Assembly (NCBI GenBank): GCA_963575745.1
Contig: CAUYUJ010017893.1
Coordinates: 128,546 to 192,545, forward strand
Direction of reading: 5' to 3'
Length of the DNA: 64,000 bases
Source of the DNA: Prorocentrum cordatum
Taxonomy: Eukaryota; Sar; Dinophyceae; Prorocentrales; Prorocentraceae
Positions 52,775 through 63,200 of the stretch are shown here, piece by piece. The notes below the pieces were generated by a model. It had not been told where the DNA came from. It did no database searches and worked only from the letters and a program-made list of their open reading frames with translations. The first letter of the stretch is position 1. Each line of letters begins with the position of its first letter. A program made the translations under genes and the position numbers.

Positions 52775-53197
52775 TCATCGTCCCCAGGCTTTGTTCCGCC
52801 ATTCGGGAATTGGTTGCAACTCGTCTAAGAACTTTCGGTCGTCGGCGAATGTCGCCCCGTCGCTGCCCGGCCAGCGTTTCTTTCCGAAATAGACGGGGGT
52901 CAGCGGGCATTGGGCTTGGTGAATGCGGCACTGGCACTTGCACTTGCGCTTGCTCTTCTGCAGCGCTTTGCGCAAGTGGCGCGCTCGTTCGTCGATGTCC
53001 GCGACGCACTCCTTGCACTGTAGCTTCTGGCGATTATACTTGTGGTTCTTCAGAAGCTTGGAATTGAATTTGCGAACGCCGAAACTGCACGAGCATCTCT
53101 GGCACATGTACGTCGCAAGGTCCGACGGGTCGAATCCTTGCGCACGGCGCGCCTTGCAGACTAAAGTTGTGCCCCGAGAAGACGCGTGATGCCTGCG
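52775..53197 (-). pseudogene. Continuation of the Cys-rich tail after an in-frame TAA
   Basis: In the same frame as the helicase exon: TTLVCKARRAQGFDPSDLAT, YMCQRCSCSFGVRKFNSKLL, KYNRQKLQCKECVADIDERA, KRKCKCQCRIHQAQCPLTP and VYFGKKRWPG to a TGA at 52775. The CxxC spacing matches the repeated modules just upstream, so the TAA at 53198 looks like a nonsense mutation and not the natural end. Confidence 0.5.
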
Positions 53198-54664
53198 TTA
53201 AGCATTCGACCAGTACTTCAGCTCATATGCCGTTGTACATTTTCCACAGCGCAGCTTCGTCTGACAGTCCAAGCACACCAACCGGGCCTTCTCCCGCCTC
53301 TTCGCATTCTTCAGCAGTTGCCTGTCGAACGCGAGGCTGCCCAAGTGCTCCAAGCAATCTTCGCACAGGTGCTCGTCGATGTTGCCGGGAGCAAACCCTC
53401 GCTCTGCGCAGCCCGGGCACGCGAGGTCGATATCGGCACACCGATGATGTTTCATAATATTCGGGCCCCACACGCCTTCGTCAAAAACATCTTTGCAAGC
53501 AGCACACCCGTGGCTCTGCGGGATCAGGCTCCTCTTCCAGTCATCACGTTCCACACACCGCTTGCATATTGAATGATCTGGCGGGCTTCTCCTTGGAGCG
53601 TTGCCATCGGCCATCCCTTGGGAAGCCTCGGCCACCCGCGCAGACCGACAAAGCATTGGGCCGATCTCGCGCGCGCAGTCCATGCATCTCGTCCACCTCC
53701 CTTGCGACGCGTACTTCTCGTAGAAGTCAGCGGCTGCTTTCATGCCGAAGTCGCGAGCGTCGAGCATGTACTCCTGCTTCCCTTTGAGGTAGCAGCAGGC
53801 GCACAGGTGCTGCCTCGCCATGGGGTCCATCTTCTCACACTCAGCGGCCTCGTCGTCAAGCGTACTCCATTCATGGATCGCCTCGTCTGCTGTGATATGG
53901 CCAGACAGCTTCCGCATCAGTCGCTCGGGCCCCACTGGGTTGCCGAGGCCGAACAGAAAGGTCGAGAACGGCTGCATGACGCAGATGTTTGGCAATCGCT
54001 TCACTCTGGACAAGCATACGTAGGCAGCAATCTGAGCTGTCATGGGCGCCCTGCTGGACCAATGCTGCAGGTCCGCGAATGCCGCTTCCAACGTCGCCCC
54101 CTGGATCATGTGAGCGGTGGGCGCGAAGTCGGGGAGAATCCAGAAGCCCGTGCGTCGAGCTTCGGTGCCTGTGTGTTTGTTGACTTTCCAAGTCCTGGAT
54201 CTTCGCTTCAAAGGGTATACGCCTGTCGGCAACTTGCCTATGCTCCACTGTGCTTCTGGAAAATGGATATAGATAACCAAGGGCAACCTATCCAATATGA
54301 ACTCGCCCTCGATCTCCTGGGGGCTGCAATCAGGCGCCGGAGTCCATCCGTAAATCACTCCCTTTCGGCGTCTGTAGAGTTGTCTGCTTCGATCGACGTT
54401 GTCCGTCAACCGAATGGGCATGCCTTTGGCCAATGGGTAGATGCTCGGAATGGTGCCCGTCTCCTGGTCGTGCCTCTTCAGCCAGGAGAACAACTTCTCG
54501 TCCAATTTCTCCCTCGGCAGATCGCGATCTCCTGGATGCAGCGGCGCATCTCGAACGCAGCACCACGAGAGCTGAACGTTCTTCTGCTCGGCAAACTCCC
54601 TCGCGCGCAGGTTCGTCGCGAAGTACCTGGGCACGTTGAAGGTGCACAGAGCGAGCAGGTGCGC
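53198..54664 (-). CDS. PIF1-type helicase C-terminal motifs and first zinc-ribbon block
   Basis: Continues FNVPRYFATNLRAREFAEQK (the 'vxxxNxxR' motif), PICVYIHFP-like VIYIHFPEAQWSIGKLPTGV, then HMIQGATLEAAFADLQHW and AAYVCLSRVKRLPNICVMQP. The last two are the UvrD_C_2-like 'HKxQGxTL...' and 'YVxLSRV' motifs that close a PIF1 core. A long Cys-rich tail follows with repeated CxxC pairs (CKRC, CAAC, CPGC, CEDC, CLDC, CGKC), probably several zinc ribbons. It ends at a TAA (53198-53200), but the same frame continues beyond it with more Cys pairs. Confidence 0.65.
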   Translation of the reverse strand, partial: AHLLALCTFNVPRYFATNLRAREFAEQKNVQLSWCCVRDAPLHPGDRDLPREKLDEKLFSWLKRHDQETGTIPSIYPLAKGMPIRLTDNVDRSRQLYRRRKGVIYGWTPAPDCSPQEIEGEFILDRLPLVIYIHFPEAQWSIGKLPTGVYPLKRRSRTWKVNKHTGTEARRTGFWILPDFAPTAHMIQGATLEAAFADLQHWSSRAPMTAQIAAYVCLSRVKRLPNICVMQPFSTFLFGLGNPVGPERLMRKLSGHITADEAIHEWSTLDDEAAECEKMDPMARQHLCACCYLKGKQEYMLDARDFGMKAAADFYEKYASQGRWTRCMDCAREIGPMLCRSARVAEASQGMADGNAPRRSPPDHSICKRCVERDDWKRSLIPQSHGCAACKDVFDEGVWGPNIMKHHRCADIDLACPGCAERGFAPGNIDEHLCEDCLEHLGSLAFDRQLLKNAKRREKARLVCLDCQTKLRCGKCTTAYELKYWSNA

Positions 54665-55289
54665 CGCTGAATGGGTTCATGCGAAGCTCTGGCGCCAGCG
54701 AGTCAGTGTCGGTCAGAACCCTGTGTCTCTTGCCTCGCTCCGCACGGCACTCTTCGCACTCGCCCTCTGGCGAGTTCAGAAGCGCCGCCGTGTCGGCGCG
54801 CCCTCCTGGGAAGCGCCCCCCCCAAGTCTTGCGATACGGGCCCAGTACTGGGTCGTCCACCACGTCGTCGTTGCAAACGCACTTACCCGCGCTCGGGGAC
54901 GTCAACGTCGGAAGCCCGTGGAAATAGCTGTAGTCCTCCATGCTGAGATTCCCAACTCTGCACTGGCCCAGAAACGAGTTGCACCATGCATCGTCGCACC
55001 TCATCAATTCAGTCAACTGCCAGAAAGATCGCACGCTGTTCACGCCGTCTTGCCAGAACAGCCCCAACGCGCGGCGCGCGCACCCTGCGGGCACGTCCAG
55101 AGGGTTGGATGCCAGGAAGGCGCCCGTCACGGGGTGCAACTGCCAAAAATCAGCGCACATGACCACGTTCACTCCCCCGAAGGCGCGATGCAACTCCCCC
55201 GCCCTCTTCTTGTACGTGCCCCTCACCCGGACAGCGGCACTGACCACTCGTTCCAGGGTGCCCAGCAGCTCCGCGGACATCATGCTCAC
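54665..55289 (-). CDS. PIF1-type helicase, motif III exon
   Basis: After the intron the frame reads VSMMSAELLGTLERVVSAAV, then AFGGVNVVMCADFWQLHPVT (motif III, 'GDFxQLPPV' type with Ala-Asp), NSVRSFWQLTELMRCDD and YFHGLPT. It then runs through Cys-containing GECEECRAERGKRHRVL to LAPELRMNPFS. At AGCGGCGCA (about 54665) the conserved text moves one frame to AHLLALCTFNVPRYFATNL, so one base is extra or two are missing. The 'QLxxxMR' motif is the usual partner to motif III. Confidence 0.65.
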
Positions 55290-55753
55290 CTGGAAATGTT
55301 GCATACAGAATATCTAATTTTCTGTGTGCGCTGAGCTATGCTCATTGCCTCCACAGGTCTTGCAAACATGGAGACGCCTGGGACGCAATAGAGGATTATC
55401 AGAATTTGCCCAGACGCCGCCGTTGGAGGTGACGAAGAGCCCGAACGACTCACACCACGTGAAGCCCGAACGACTCACACCAGGACGAGGGGCCCGAACG
55501 ACTCACACGACCACGAACTCCAACGACTCGCACCAGGAGGAGGGGCCCGAACAACCCACAAAAGGACGAAGGGCTCCAGCGACTCGCACCACGAGGAGCT
55601 CGAACGCCTCACACCAGGACGAGGGGCCCGAACGACTCACACCAAGAGGAGGAGCCCCAACGACCCACACACGAGGAGCCCGAACGACTCACACCACGAC
55701 GAGGGCAACGAACGATGCACTCCATGGAGTGACTCGTTCGGTGCCCTCGGGAC
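55290..55753 (-). other. 464-bp GT-AG intron built from the 47-52 kb satellite
   Basis: Minus strand: GACGAG|GTCCCGAG to ACATTTCCAG|GTGAGC. Splicing in phase 0 restores IIIDEVSMMSAELL, the exact PIF1 Walker B context. Most of the intron (about 55430-55700) is the CGAACGACTCACACC repeat. A 50-bp palindrome (55700-55749, 22 of 25 pairs, centre CCATGG) sits next to the donor. Confidence 0.75.
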
Positions 55754-57280
55754 CTCGTCGATGATGATCACGCGCAGGGCCCCGCACTTCATGGACTGCT
55801 TGTGCCTGTCGCCCATGGCATTCCCGTCGTCGTTCCGCGCCGGGATGCCGCTCCAGTGGTGCACCGTGTGGCCGTTGATCTGCGCCGCCATGGCATTTTG
55901 AAACGCCAAGCGAACGAACTGAACGCCGTGCTCCCAACCGAGACCTTCTTCCATTAAATACCGCATCCAGCCAATGACGGCACTTTTTCCGGTGCCCGGA
56001 AATCCGTGCACTACGTCCAGCAGAGGCTCCTCGGAATTCTGGTTCACGTTGCCCTGTTGCTTCTCCAGCCACTCAATCTTCAAACGTCGAACGAAGTGCT
56101 CGAGAAACTGGCGCTGTTTCTCGTTCGGGATCTTCGAGCTCGCCAATATGGAAGCAAACGCTTTGTCTATGCTGGTGAAGCAATTGCCTGCAGGGTTGAA
56201 CGAAGCAGCAGCATCTCGCTTCTCGTCGAAGGGAGCATCGTGCGCCTTCTGGCTCGTGCCACCTGCGGATAGAGCTGCGAGGTGGTCCTGGTACGCATCC
56301 TCGAAGATATTTCCCGGACATCCACGGTCTCCAGCCTCGACGCCAGATGGTTCCGTCTTCCACACTCGCTCTCCGATGCGATGGCTTTGTTCACACTCGT
56401 GAAGTCGGACACTTTTCTTCGCTCGGCTGTTCTCCGAAGCTTTCACCTTCGCTTTCGCCGAGGCGGTCCACTTCTCGCCGAGGCTGTCCTCTTCTTTGGC
56501 CGATTGGAGCAGTTGTTGAAACTTTCTACCAGGGAGGCTCAGCGGAGGCATATCTTGCTCTTCCTCCGACGCATCTGCCTCGCCCTGATCATCTGCCGCC
56601 TTGCCAGGCGACGCCATCGTATTCAACAGGAAACTCTGGATGAGTTTCGCCGCTGCTTGGCTGACCACGTTCCCGCGCACGTACTCGTCCCAAGCGGTCT
56701 TCCAGGATACGCTGTCCAGCGTCGATGGCGTCCCTGTTGTGGTTGTCTTCTTGGTTAGTCTACACGAAGCTCGAACTTGGGGCGACTGGTGCTGGGCCTC
56801 CTGCCAATGCCGCAGTACCGTTGACTCCGTCCCCAACATACTCAGGTGAGGCACAGTCACGTCTCCTCCATAGAGCGTCCAGGGACGGAAAAATAAACTG
56901 CAATACTGAGCGTTGTACGTAGAACTTTTGTGTACGCTGGGCATGGGCAAGCCTTCGATGACCACCACGTCCGGCCTCGCTTTCCTGACCAGAACGCATG
57001 AGTGGCAGAAGACACCTGCGTCCTGCGGAAACACGAAATACTCGTCGGCCTCGGGTGTCACTGCTATGTAATGCTCTCCAGGCTTGGCGGCGACGTCCCC
57101 ATCTTTGTACTGCTTGCTCCTGATTAATTGTTGACCTCCTTTCGGGGAGACGTGAGACCCGGGCGCGGGGGGCTCGGAAATCCCCCACGAGGTCGCCAAA
57201 CAAATCACGAGGCCGAGCCTGCATTTTGACGAGGCCTCCCGCTGCAGACATCCCGCAAAACTCCCCCTCGTCAAAATCTG
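55754..57280 (-). CDS. PIF1-type helicase, N-terminal half (Walker A and B)
   Basis: Opens with PGEHYIAVTPEADEYFVFPQ, LVRKARPDVVVIEGLPMPSV and CSLFFRPWTLYGGDVTVPHL. Next comes SVSWKTAWDEYVRGNVVSQA, an acidic linker, then the helicase core. That core has HGFPGTGKSAVIGWM (Walker A), INGHTVHHWSGI (the 'GxTIHs' motif) and RVIIIDE (Walker B), where the exon ends at GAG|GTCCCG (55754/55753). PIF1 helicases unwind DNA 5' to 3', and in Helitrons they drive rolling-circle strand displacement. Motif III and later motifs are on the next exon. Confidence 0.7.
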
Positions 57281-57289
57281 AATCGCGGT

Positions 57290-57930
57290 CGTCAAAAAAC
57301 GATGCCGAGCCCGAGTCCTGGCAAACCCGGGTCTTGCGCCCCCCCGAACCTTTTGTCCACGCAGTTCGTGCTGGCTGGTTGCGGTTCAAGTAGTGCGTCG
57401 GAACCAGCAGTGGTTCGCACCTCCACCGCCGCAAGAACTCGCACGCGGACAACAACTTCCAAGGGTGCTCCAAGGGGCGATATGCGTAGGCGTCGAAGTC
57501 GTTTACTCTCGACCGGTCCGTCCGCACGTTCGGTTTGCGAGCCGGCGGGACGTGCGTCGTCACGCTCGTGTCCTTCATCTGCGACGAATTCTGGGACGTC
57601 TCCAACCCGTTCATCCACGACCGCCCATCGATCGCCTGCGAGCCAAATGTTCGGATGCACTCTGCCTTCAGAACGTCCCCCAGGTCCAGATTGCAGCACA
57701 AGTTGCAGACTTCCACGGCGCCGCGGTACGTGCTGTTCATCTCGAATTCCGTTATCGGCCTCCCGCTGCTTGCTCTGAGCTGCGCCGCTTTGCCCCCGCC
57801 CTGTATCTTCGCCCTCAAGGTAAACAGCTTGTCCACGCATTTCTTAGTCTCCAAAGTGCCCGCGGGCTGTCGCTTGCCAATGTATCCCCCGAAATATATC
57901 CATTCGTAGCTACCTGCGTGCGCTGAATTG
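57290..57930 (-). CDS. Segment between Rep-like and helicase parts
   Basis: Reads YIGKRQPAGTLETKKCVDKL, STYRGAVEVCNLCCNLDLGD, NDFDAYAYRPLEHPWKLLSA and CEFLRRWRCEPLLVPTHYLN. These match the spacing of conserved blocks ('KRQP.G', a Cys-containing helix, 'LSPYEFxRyWxVxxVPxP') seen in this protein family. The frame changes near 57280 into the helicase frame. Confidence 0.5.
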
Positions 57931-58470
57931 CTCGAGTGGTTCTCCCCAGACTCTGCTTCTTCATGATGCAGCGTTTCTTTGTGCAGCAAATTTCATGCGT
58001 TTGTTCGATGATCGGCAGTCGGTCATTGGGTTTCACGTCGCTGTTGCCCCCTGCAAAAGCGACGCACAGGCCCGGCATGCACCCGTTCAGCCACTCCTCA
58101 TTGCGCAAGCCGAGAGTTTGCCCCATCCAATTCCGGACTCCGCTTGTGCGCAGCGTGAACTTCTTGGCGATGCCCTTGCAAACCAGCAGCGGCGCCGTCA
58201 TCCACTCGGGGGATGCTCTGTTGGTCCACGGCGCCTCGTGCTTGCACTCTCTCTTGTTCTTCTTGGAGGCGCAGGCGTTCGGCGCCAAACGCTTCTCCTG
58301 CTTGGTCTTCGAATCCATGACCAGTCGATGTATGTGGTGCTGGCACCGACACATGAAATACTGTAGAGCGCCGTTGAACTTCTCCTCGAAGGTGGCGCCG
58401 TCGCTGTTCAGGCCGAGCTTCTGCGCTTCCCCTGGGGCTCCCTGCGCGGACAAGCCCAGACCGGCTCTCG
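57930..58470 (-). CDS. Rep-like linker with HHIH and Cys motifs
   Basis: In the next frame: KFNGALQYFMCRCQHHIHRL, then RLAPNACASKKNKRECKHEA, SPEWMTAPLLVCKGIAKKFT, LRTSGVRNWMGQTLGLRNEE and VKPNDRLPIIEQTHEICC. In Helitron relatives this position carries the histidine pair followed by a 'C-K-FP' motif (here CKHEAP). I read HHIH as a candidate HUH metal-binding site, which is inference. The partner tyrosine was not identified. A frame change near 57930 links to SYEWIYFGGYIGKRQPAGTL. Confidence 0.45.
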
Positions 58471-60391
58471 CGTGCATTCGGACGACTCCGAGTACGTCGG
58501 GAAGTTCTGCTCCAGCGAAGTCCTCTCTCTAGCGAATTGGTCCACGTCGGGATACCTCTCACAGCAGATTTGCCCGAGGAAATGTTTCAGCTCCGGCGCA
58601 TTCGCGAGACCTTCCTCGATTTTCTGGGCGATCTCCTTCAGCGCGGCGAACTGGTGCAGGCGCTGTACGAACATGAAAAAATGATAACGCAGCCCCCCCG
58701 TCGTTTTCTGAGCCTCCACGGCGCCGAACAAAACGTCCACGCGCCCGGCAATGCCCCCCATGGCTTCCGCGTTGCTGCCGAGGGCGTCCTGGCACGGCGA
58801 GGCAGATTCAGAGCACTGCGGACAGCGAGGGCACATGCGCACTCCGAGCATCGTCGCCAAGACCGTGCGGATCTGCACGAAGAATGCGCTGGGGGCGGCC
58901 AAGGGGTCCTCCGCGAGGAACAAGCGACGCGTGTCATATCCAGGAATGTTGACCTCAAACTCGTCCTCTGGCGACGGCTCCAGGCACGGCGAATCGCCCT
59001 TTGCCCACTTCTGTCTCCTGCTCTCGCCTGCAACGAAGGGATCGCCCTGGCGGTGCCTGCTGAGCCTGAGCGCTAGATAATTGCGCCGCTCTCCTGGGGA
59101 AATGATACAGAATATGCCATTCCCGTAATTGACGCACGCCCAGATCCCCAGATGCGAAATCTTCGTCCGAATCTCCTGCGTGCCCGGAATGGCGCGGCAT
59201 CGAAAGCGGAAGTCCGCCAAAATCCGCCGCTGCAGATTGCCGAGGCCGACTGCAAAAATCAGCTTACTGGCATCATTATTGATCTTGCGGCGTCTGCCAC
59301 CGGGTAACGTGTAGTAACCCTTCTCGAGCTTCTGCAATAAATCAGCAGCGGCAATGGCAGCGTCGGTCTCCGCGCTCTCCGCGCTTTGGCCTTGCAACCG
59401 CCCCCCTCGCTTGATGCTCAGGCTTGCTCCGAGATTGACGCGCTCACGGAAATATAGATTCCACAAGGCCGGCGCGAAGCCCCAAGTACGTCTGAACTGG
59501 CCCTCTATCCGCTGCGGCAAGCCGCGCGTGAGGTCAAACAACCTCACTGTGGTCGCTGGCCCCATCGCAAAATGCGCCTGCGGTAGTTTCCGCTGGGCTA
59601 CGCCCACTGACGGTTCGAGCCAACTGTGCAGAAGCCCACGAGGAGTTGGGGGATCTCTCGTCTCTGGTCGACGCCAACGAGGTTGGTTCGGGGCGTCGTA
59701 GCCGCCAACAGCACGCGGCAGCGTGAAGGGAAACGCCATGCCCAGGCACCAGGCGGCATGCTGATTCGTCAGGTCCGTCCCACTCTGGATGTTGACATCG
59801 CCGAACCTGGCAAACACGGACTTGTAATTATCCGAGATGTTCGACTGGGCTCTGGTGCTCCGCTCAGCGACGATATAAGACGGGCTCAACGCAGAGACGA
59901 AATCCTCCACCCGTCTTGCCCGCTCTGGAGGCGTCGCCACTTTGTCGTGAACGATGGAAGCTGTGGCCCCGTCTACCTGTTGTACCGCATCCTGCGCTGC
60001 CTGCGGGATGAACTTCGCCTCCCCGTATTTATCTGCGTATTTCTGAGAGTACCTTTCGTGGGGGCGGGCTGCCACTCTGTCGAATGAATTCAGGCCGTTG
60101 TTGCCATGCCCTGGATAGCCGCTGTCGCGCATGATCTCCATCAATTTTTGCATTACGGGGATGCGCAACGTCAGCCCTTTCAGGTGCTGCGCCAGGTCTT
60201 TGCTGCCCCCTTTGATGCGCACGTTCACCAGCGTCGCCAACGTTTCCTCCGAATGTGGCACACCGAGAGCATCCTGCAGCAACTTCAGCCGGTCCCCGTG
60301 GATCTCCTCGGCGTGCTGAGAGGCTTCGCGGCAACATCTCTCGATGTCGTCCCAGGGCATGGAGAAGCTGAAGAGATTGCCCTTCTCAAAG
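58470..60391 (-). CDS. Helitron helicase-like N region
   Basis: Begins at GNLFSFSMPWDDIERCCREA and runs about 630 codons. Visible blocks include VNVRIKGGSKDLAQHLKGLT, HAAWCLGMAFPFTLPRAVGG (position of the 'lFP' segment), LRRRILADFRFRCRAIPGTQ-type text (here LQRRILADFRFRCRAIPGTQ) and RTVLATMLGVRMCPRCPQC. Family knowledge places this before the replication initiator and helicase parts in Helitron-like proteins. The frame is lost near 58470 (C-terminal text CPRREPQGKRRSSA is out of frame). Confidence 0.6.
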
Positions 60392-60719
60392 CCCCGCAGA
60401 CCCGGACACGCTAGAACCGGACACCCAACACCTCTCGAAACCAAATTTTCCAAACGGCGGCACGAACGAAATACTGCACTGCTGCATTTCCAGAATAAAC
60501 CCGGACACAAGCCTCAAAAGCCCGCAAGACCCCTCTAAACCCGGACACAAACCCGAACCCTGCAGTGCAGCTAGGCAAACATGCACGGGTGCTGAAAAAC
60601 GTGACATTGCAAGAAAAAAATGTTTCCTTGGTTTTCCGTGTCCTGGTTTATCTGTGTCCTGGTCTCCGGGGGCCTGACCTTCGCCTGCGTTCTGGCTTCC
60701 GGCTTCCCGAGCGGGACGT
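60392..60719 (-). other. Probable intron of the Helitron-like gene
   Basis: Conserved coding stops after HGNLIDV (about 60720) and resumes at KGNLFSFSMPWDDIE (about 60380). The interval carries short ACCCGGACACA repeats and GGTCTCCGGGGGCC-type sequence, and no conserved protein. Exact splice sites are uncertain. A GAC|GTCCCG donor would match the donor of the helicase intron. Confidence 0.4.
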
Positions 60720-63200
60720 CGATCAGGTTGCCGTGCGGGGCCTCCAGGTAATAGACCAACATCGTACTCCACACTGCGCAGCGCGCCGCGCACTCCAGCC
60801 ACGTGACGTCGTTCTCCACAATGTATCGACTCACGTGGCCGTAGTAATGGTCGTTCGCTATGCTCATAGGGATGGTCCCGCCGTCGAGGAGAGAGGACGC
60901 CGCCTCGTGATCCCTGAGTTTCCCCGTGCAGTCGCGGCAAACTGGCACCTCGCACTGCGGGCAAAGTTTCCTGCAGAACGGCGGCGTTTCCCAATCGTCC
61001 GAATGTCTGTCGGGACACGCGAGGCGTCGGACGTCCTCAGTGCACCCGAATAACTTCCCTGATCTGCCTTCGAAGCTGAACTGGACGGCCCACCGCGACA
61101 CGTGGCGCTCCTGGTTTTCAACACGGGTGCTCAACGGTTCACTTAACACCTTCTGTCCTCTCCACGGGTGCGCCTTGCTTGTCTCGAGGTCCCGATCCAC
61201 GTGCCGCTTCTGCCATAGATCGAACCCGCAGTTGTTGAGCGGCGTCCCAGGGAAGTTCTTCTCAACGTCCTGGAAAGCCGCCTCTTTCCAATATCTTATC
61301 TCGACGTTGCCAGACGCGAGGGACATGGAACTCGACTCCAGGTCAACTGGCGGGTACCCCGCGCACGTCGTGCGAAGTTGGCCGCATATGAAGCAGGCCA
61401 GACATGTCGTCGTCTCGTCGTTGTACCGGAGCGCGAGCGGGTTCAGGGATCGCCGAGTTGTCGACAGCCCCAACATTGGCCACCGCTCCCGCTCGGCAAC
61501 GGCCATGGCCTCGTACACGTAGTCCAAGTTCGTCATCCAGCGAATATCGTTGTTGCAAATCTTCCTTATCACACTGGCATGCGTGAGATCCCCGGCGCCG
61601 CCGGCGATATGGTGCAAGAAGGCTACCCGGCCACTCGTGTGGAAACGGCAAGGCCCGCTGTGGTTGTTTTGGAAAGGACACGAGTACAAAGGCAACTTCA
61701 CTCCAGTTTCCAAGTCGGGAGCTGTCAAGGCTGCGCCGTCAGCTGTCAGCGGCGGCGTGGGCCGTTCTCGCATGAGTTTGCGAAGTTCTCGGCAACGGCC
61801 ATCAATCGCGTCCATTTCCACGGGCTCTCCACGGACTTGCTCCGCGTTGGCGCGAACTGCAAAATATTGCTCCTCCACGCCGTCGTCCCCTTCGCTATCA
61901 GATTCCTCGCAGGCGCCTTCGCTTGACTCCGAAGCGATGCCTTTGTCTCTGTCAGTTGCCTCCACAGCCGGCGTCCCTGCATTGCCTGGGAATTGGAACC
62001 CCAAGAAATCGAGCACGTCCGTGACGCACTGGCCCCCGTCAGTCGCCGCGACACCCGGCATTGCCGAGGCGGCGTCCTGGCGCTCCGCCGCATTGACGTG
62101 GTCGTCGCAACCAGCGTCGCATCCACTATGCATTTCGAAAGCCTCCTTCAGATGCAATCCAGACTTTCCGCCGGTCGCGCGCCGTCCAGCGCGCGCCCCG
62201 CGCGGCGGCGGCGGCAGCGGGGCGCGCTCGTTACTCTGGCCGTGCTTCTCTCGTTCGACTTCCTCGTCTGTCCTTGCTCGCTTTGCCGGGGCACTCCCAT
62301 CCTCCTGCCGCGTCGTCTGCTGCGCCGCTCCATCGTTCCCGTCTCCGCAGCTTCTCTCTTCGGCAGGGGGACGTGCCGGGGTTCTTTCACTCTGGGTTTT
62401 CGGGCGCTTCGCCTCTCTGTGCCCATCATCTTCAGTGGAGCGATCGCCGCCCGGGCTTCTCCCCCGCCCAGGCAACTGCTCCTGCGGGCAAACTAGGGAC
62501 GTGGCCACCGCTGGAAGGCTCGGGTCTCCGACGTGCGAACGCGCGTACGTCAACTCGTGCGCCGCAGAGCACTGCGCGAAAATGACTACATTCTGCCTCT
62601 TGCAGCGCGCCAGCGCAAGCAGTTCGATGTCGCTGAGATAATAATCTGCGCACGTAGTCATGGCTTCCAGATAGGCAGGATAGACGGCATTGAAGAAATT
62701 TGCGGGCAGCCCGGCAGATTGGTAGTTGCACTCCCTGGCCTTGTCCACGGACTCTGCGAAGGCCGATATAGGTTCCAGGTCGACGCCGCCGTCGAAATCG
62801 AGGCCGTCAACCACGTCGTGGATCTTACAGAGAAGCAAATCGAATGAGTTCTGGAGGCATGCATCTTCAACGACACTTCTGTGCCACTCTCGAGCGCCAG
62901 CGGTTCCCGCGAACAGCGCCTCGTACTTGCTCAGGCGGCGTCCTCCACAGAACTCATCAGATGCTTCTGCCGTGTACTTATTCAACAACCCCAAGGATCG
63001 CATCAAAGGCATTATGAAGACATCCTGGAAATCTTCGACGCAGAGATAACCAAACTCTTGCATTATCCTTGTTTTACGCTCCCTGTGCACTTCGAACTTG
63101 TGCAGTTCTTCCCGGCATGCCTCAACGCAGCGCTGAGCAACGTCGAAATAGGATTCCAGAAGGCAGTGCCACACGTGCTGACCTTCGTTGTCTCCCGCGT
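60720..63200 (-). CDS. Middle region with DUF6570-like Cys cluster
   Basis: The long minus frame starts with conserved GQHVWHCLLE and continues through LSKYEALFAG. A low-complexity acidic/basic linker rich in Arg, Glu and Asp follows. A globular part (NDIRWMTNLDYVYEAMAVAE, RYNDETTTCLACFICGQL) then leads to the Cys cluster CPQCEVPVCRDCTGKLRDH. The end, IANDHYYGHVSRYIVENDVT then WLECAARCAVWSTMLVYYLE, is the conserved block I associate with DUF6570, which precedes the Helitron helicase-like domain in many eukaryotic transposon proteins. Conserved coding ends near APHGNLIDV (about 60720). The frame continues to 60571 into probable intron. Confidence 0.6.
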
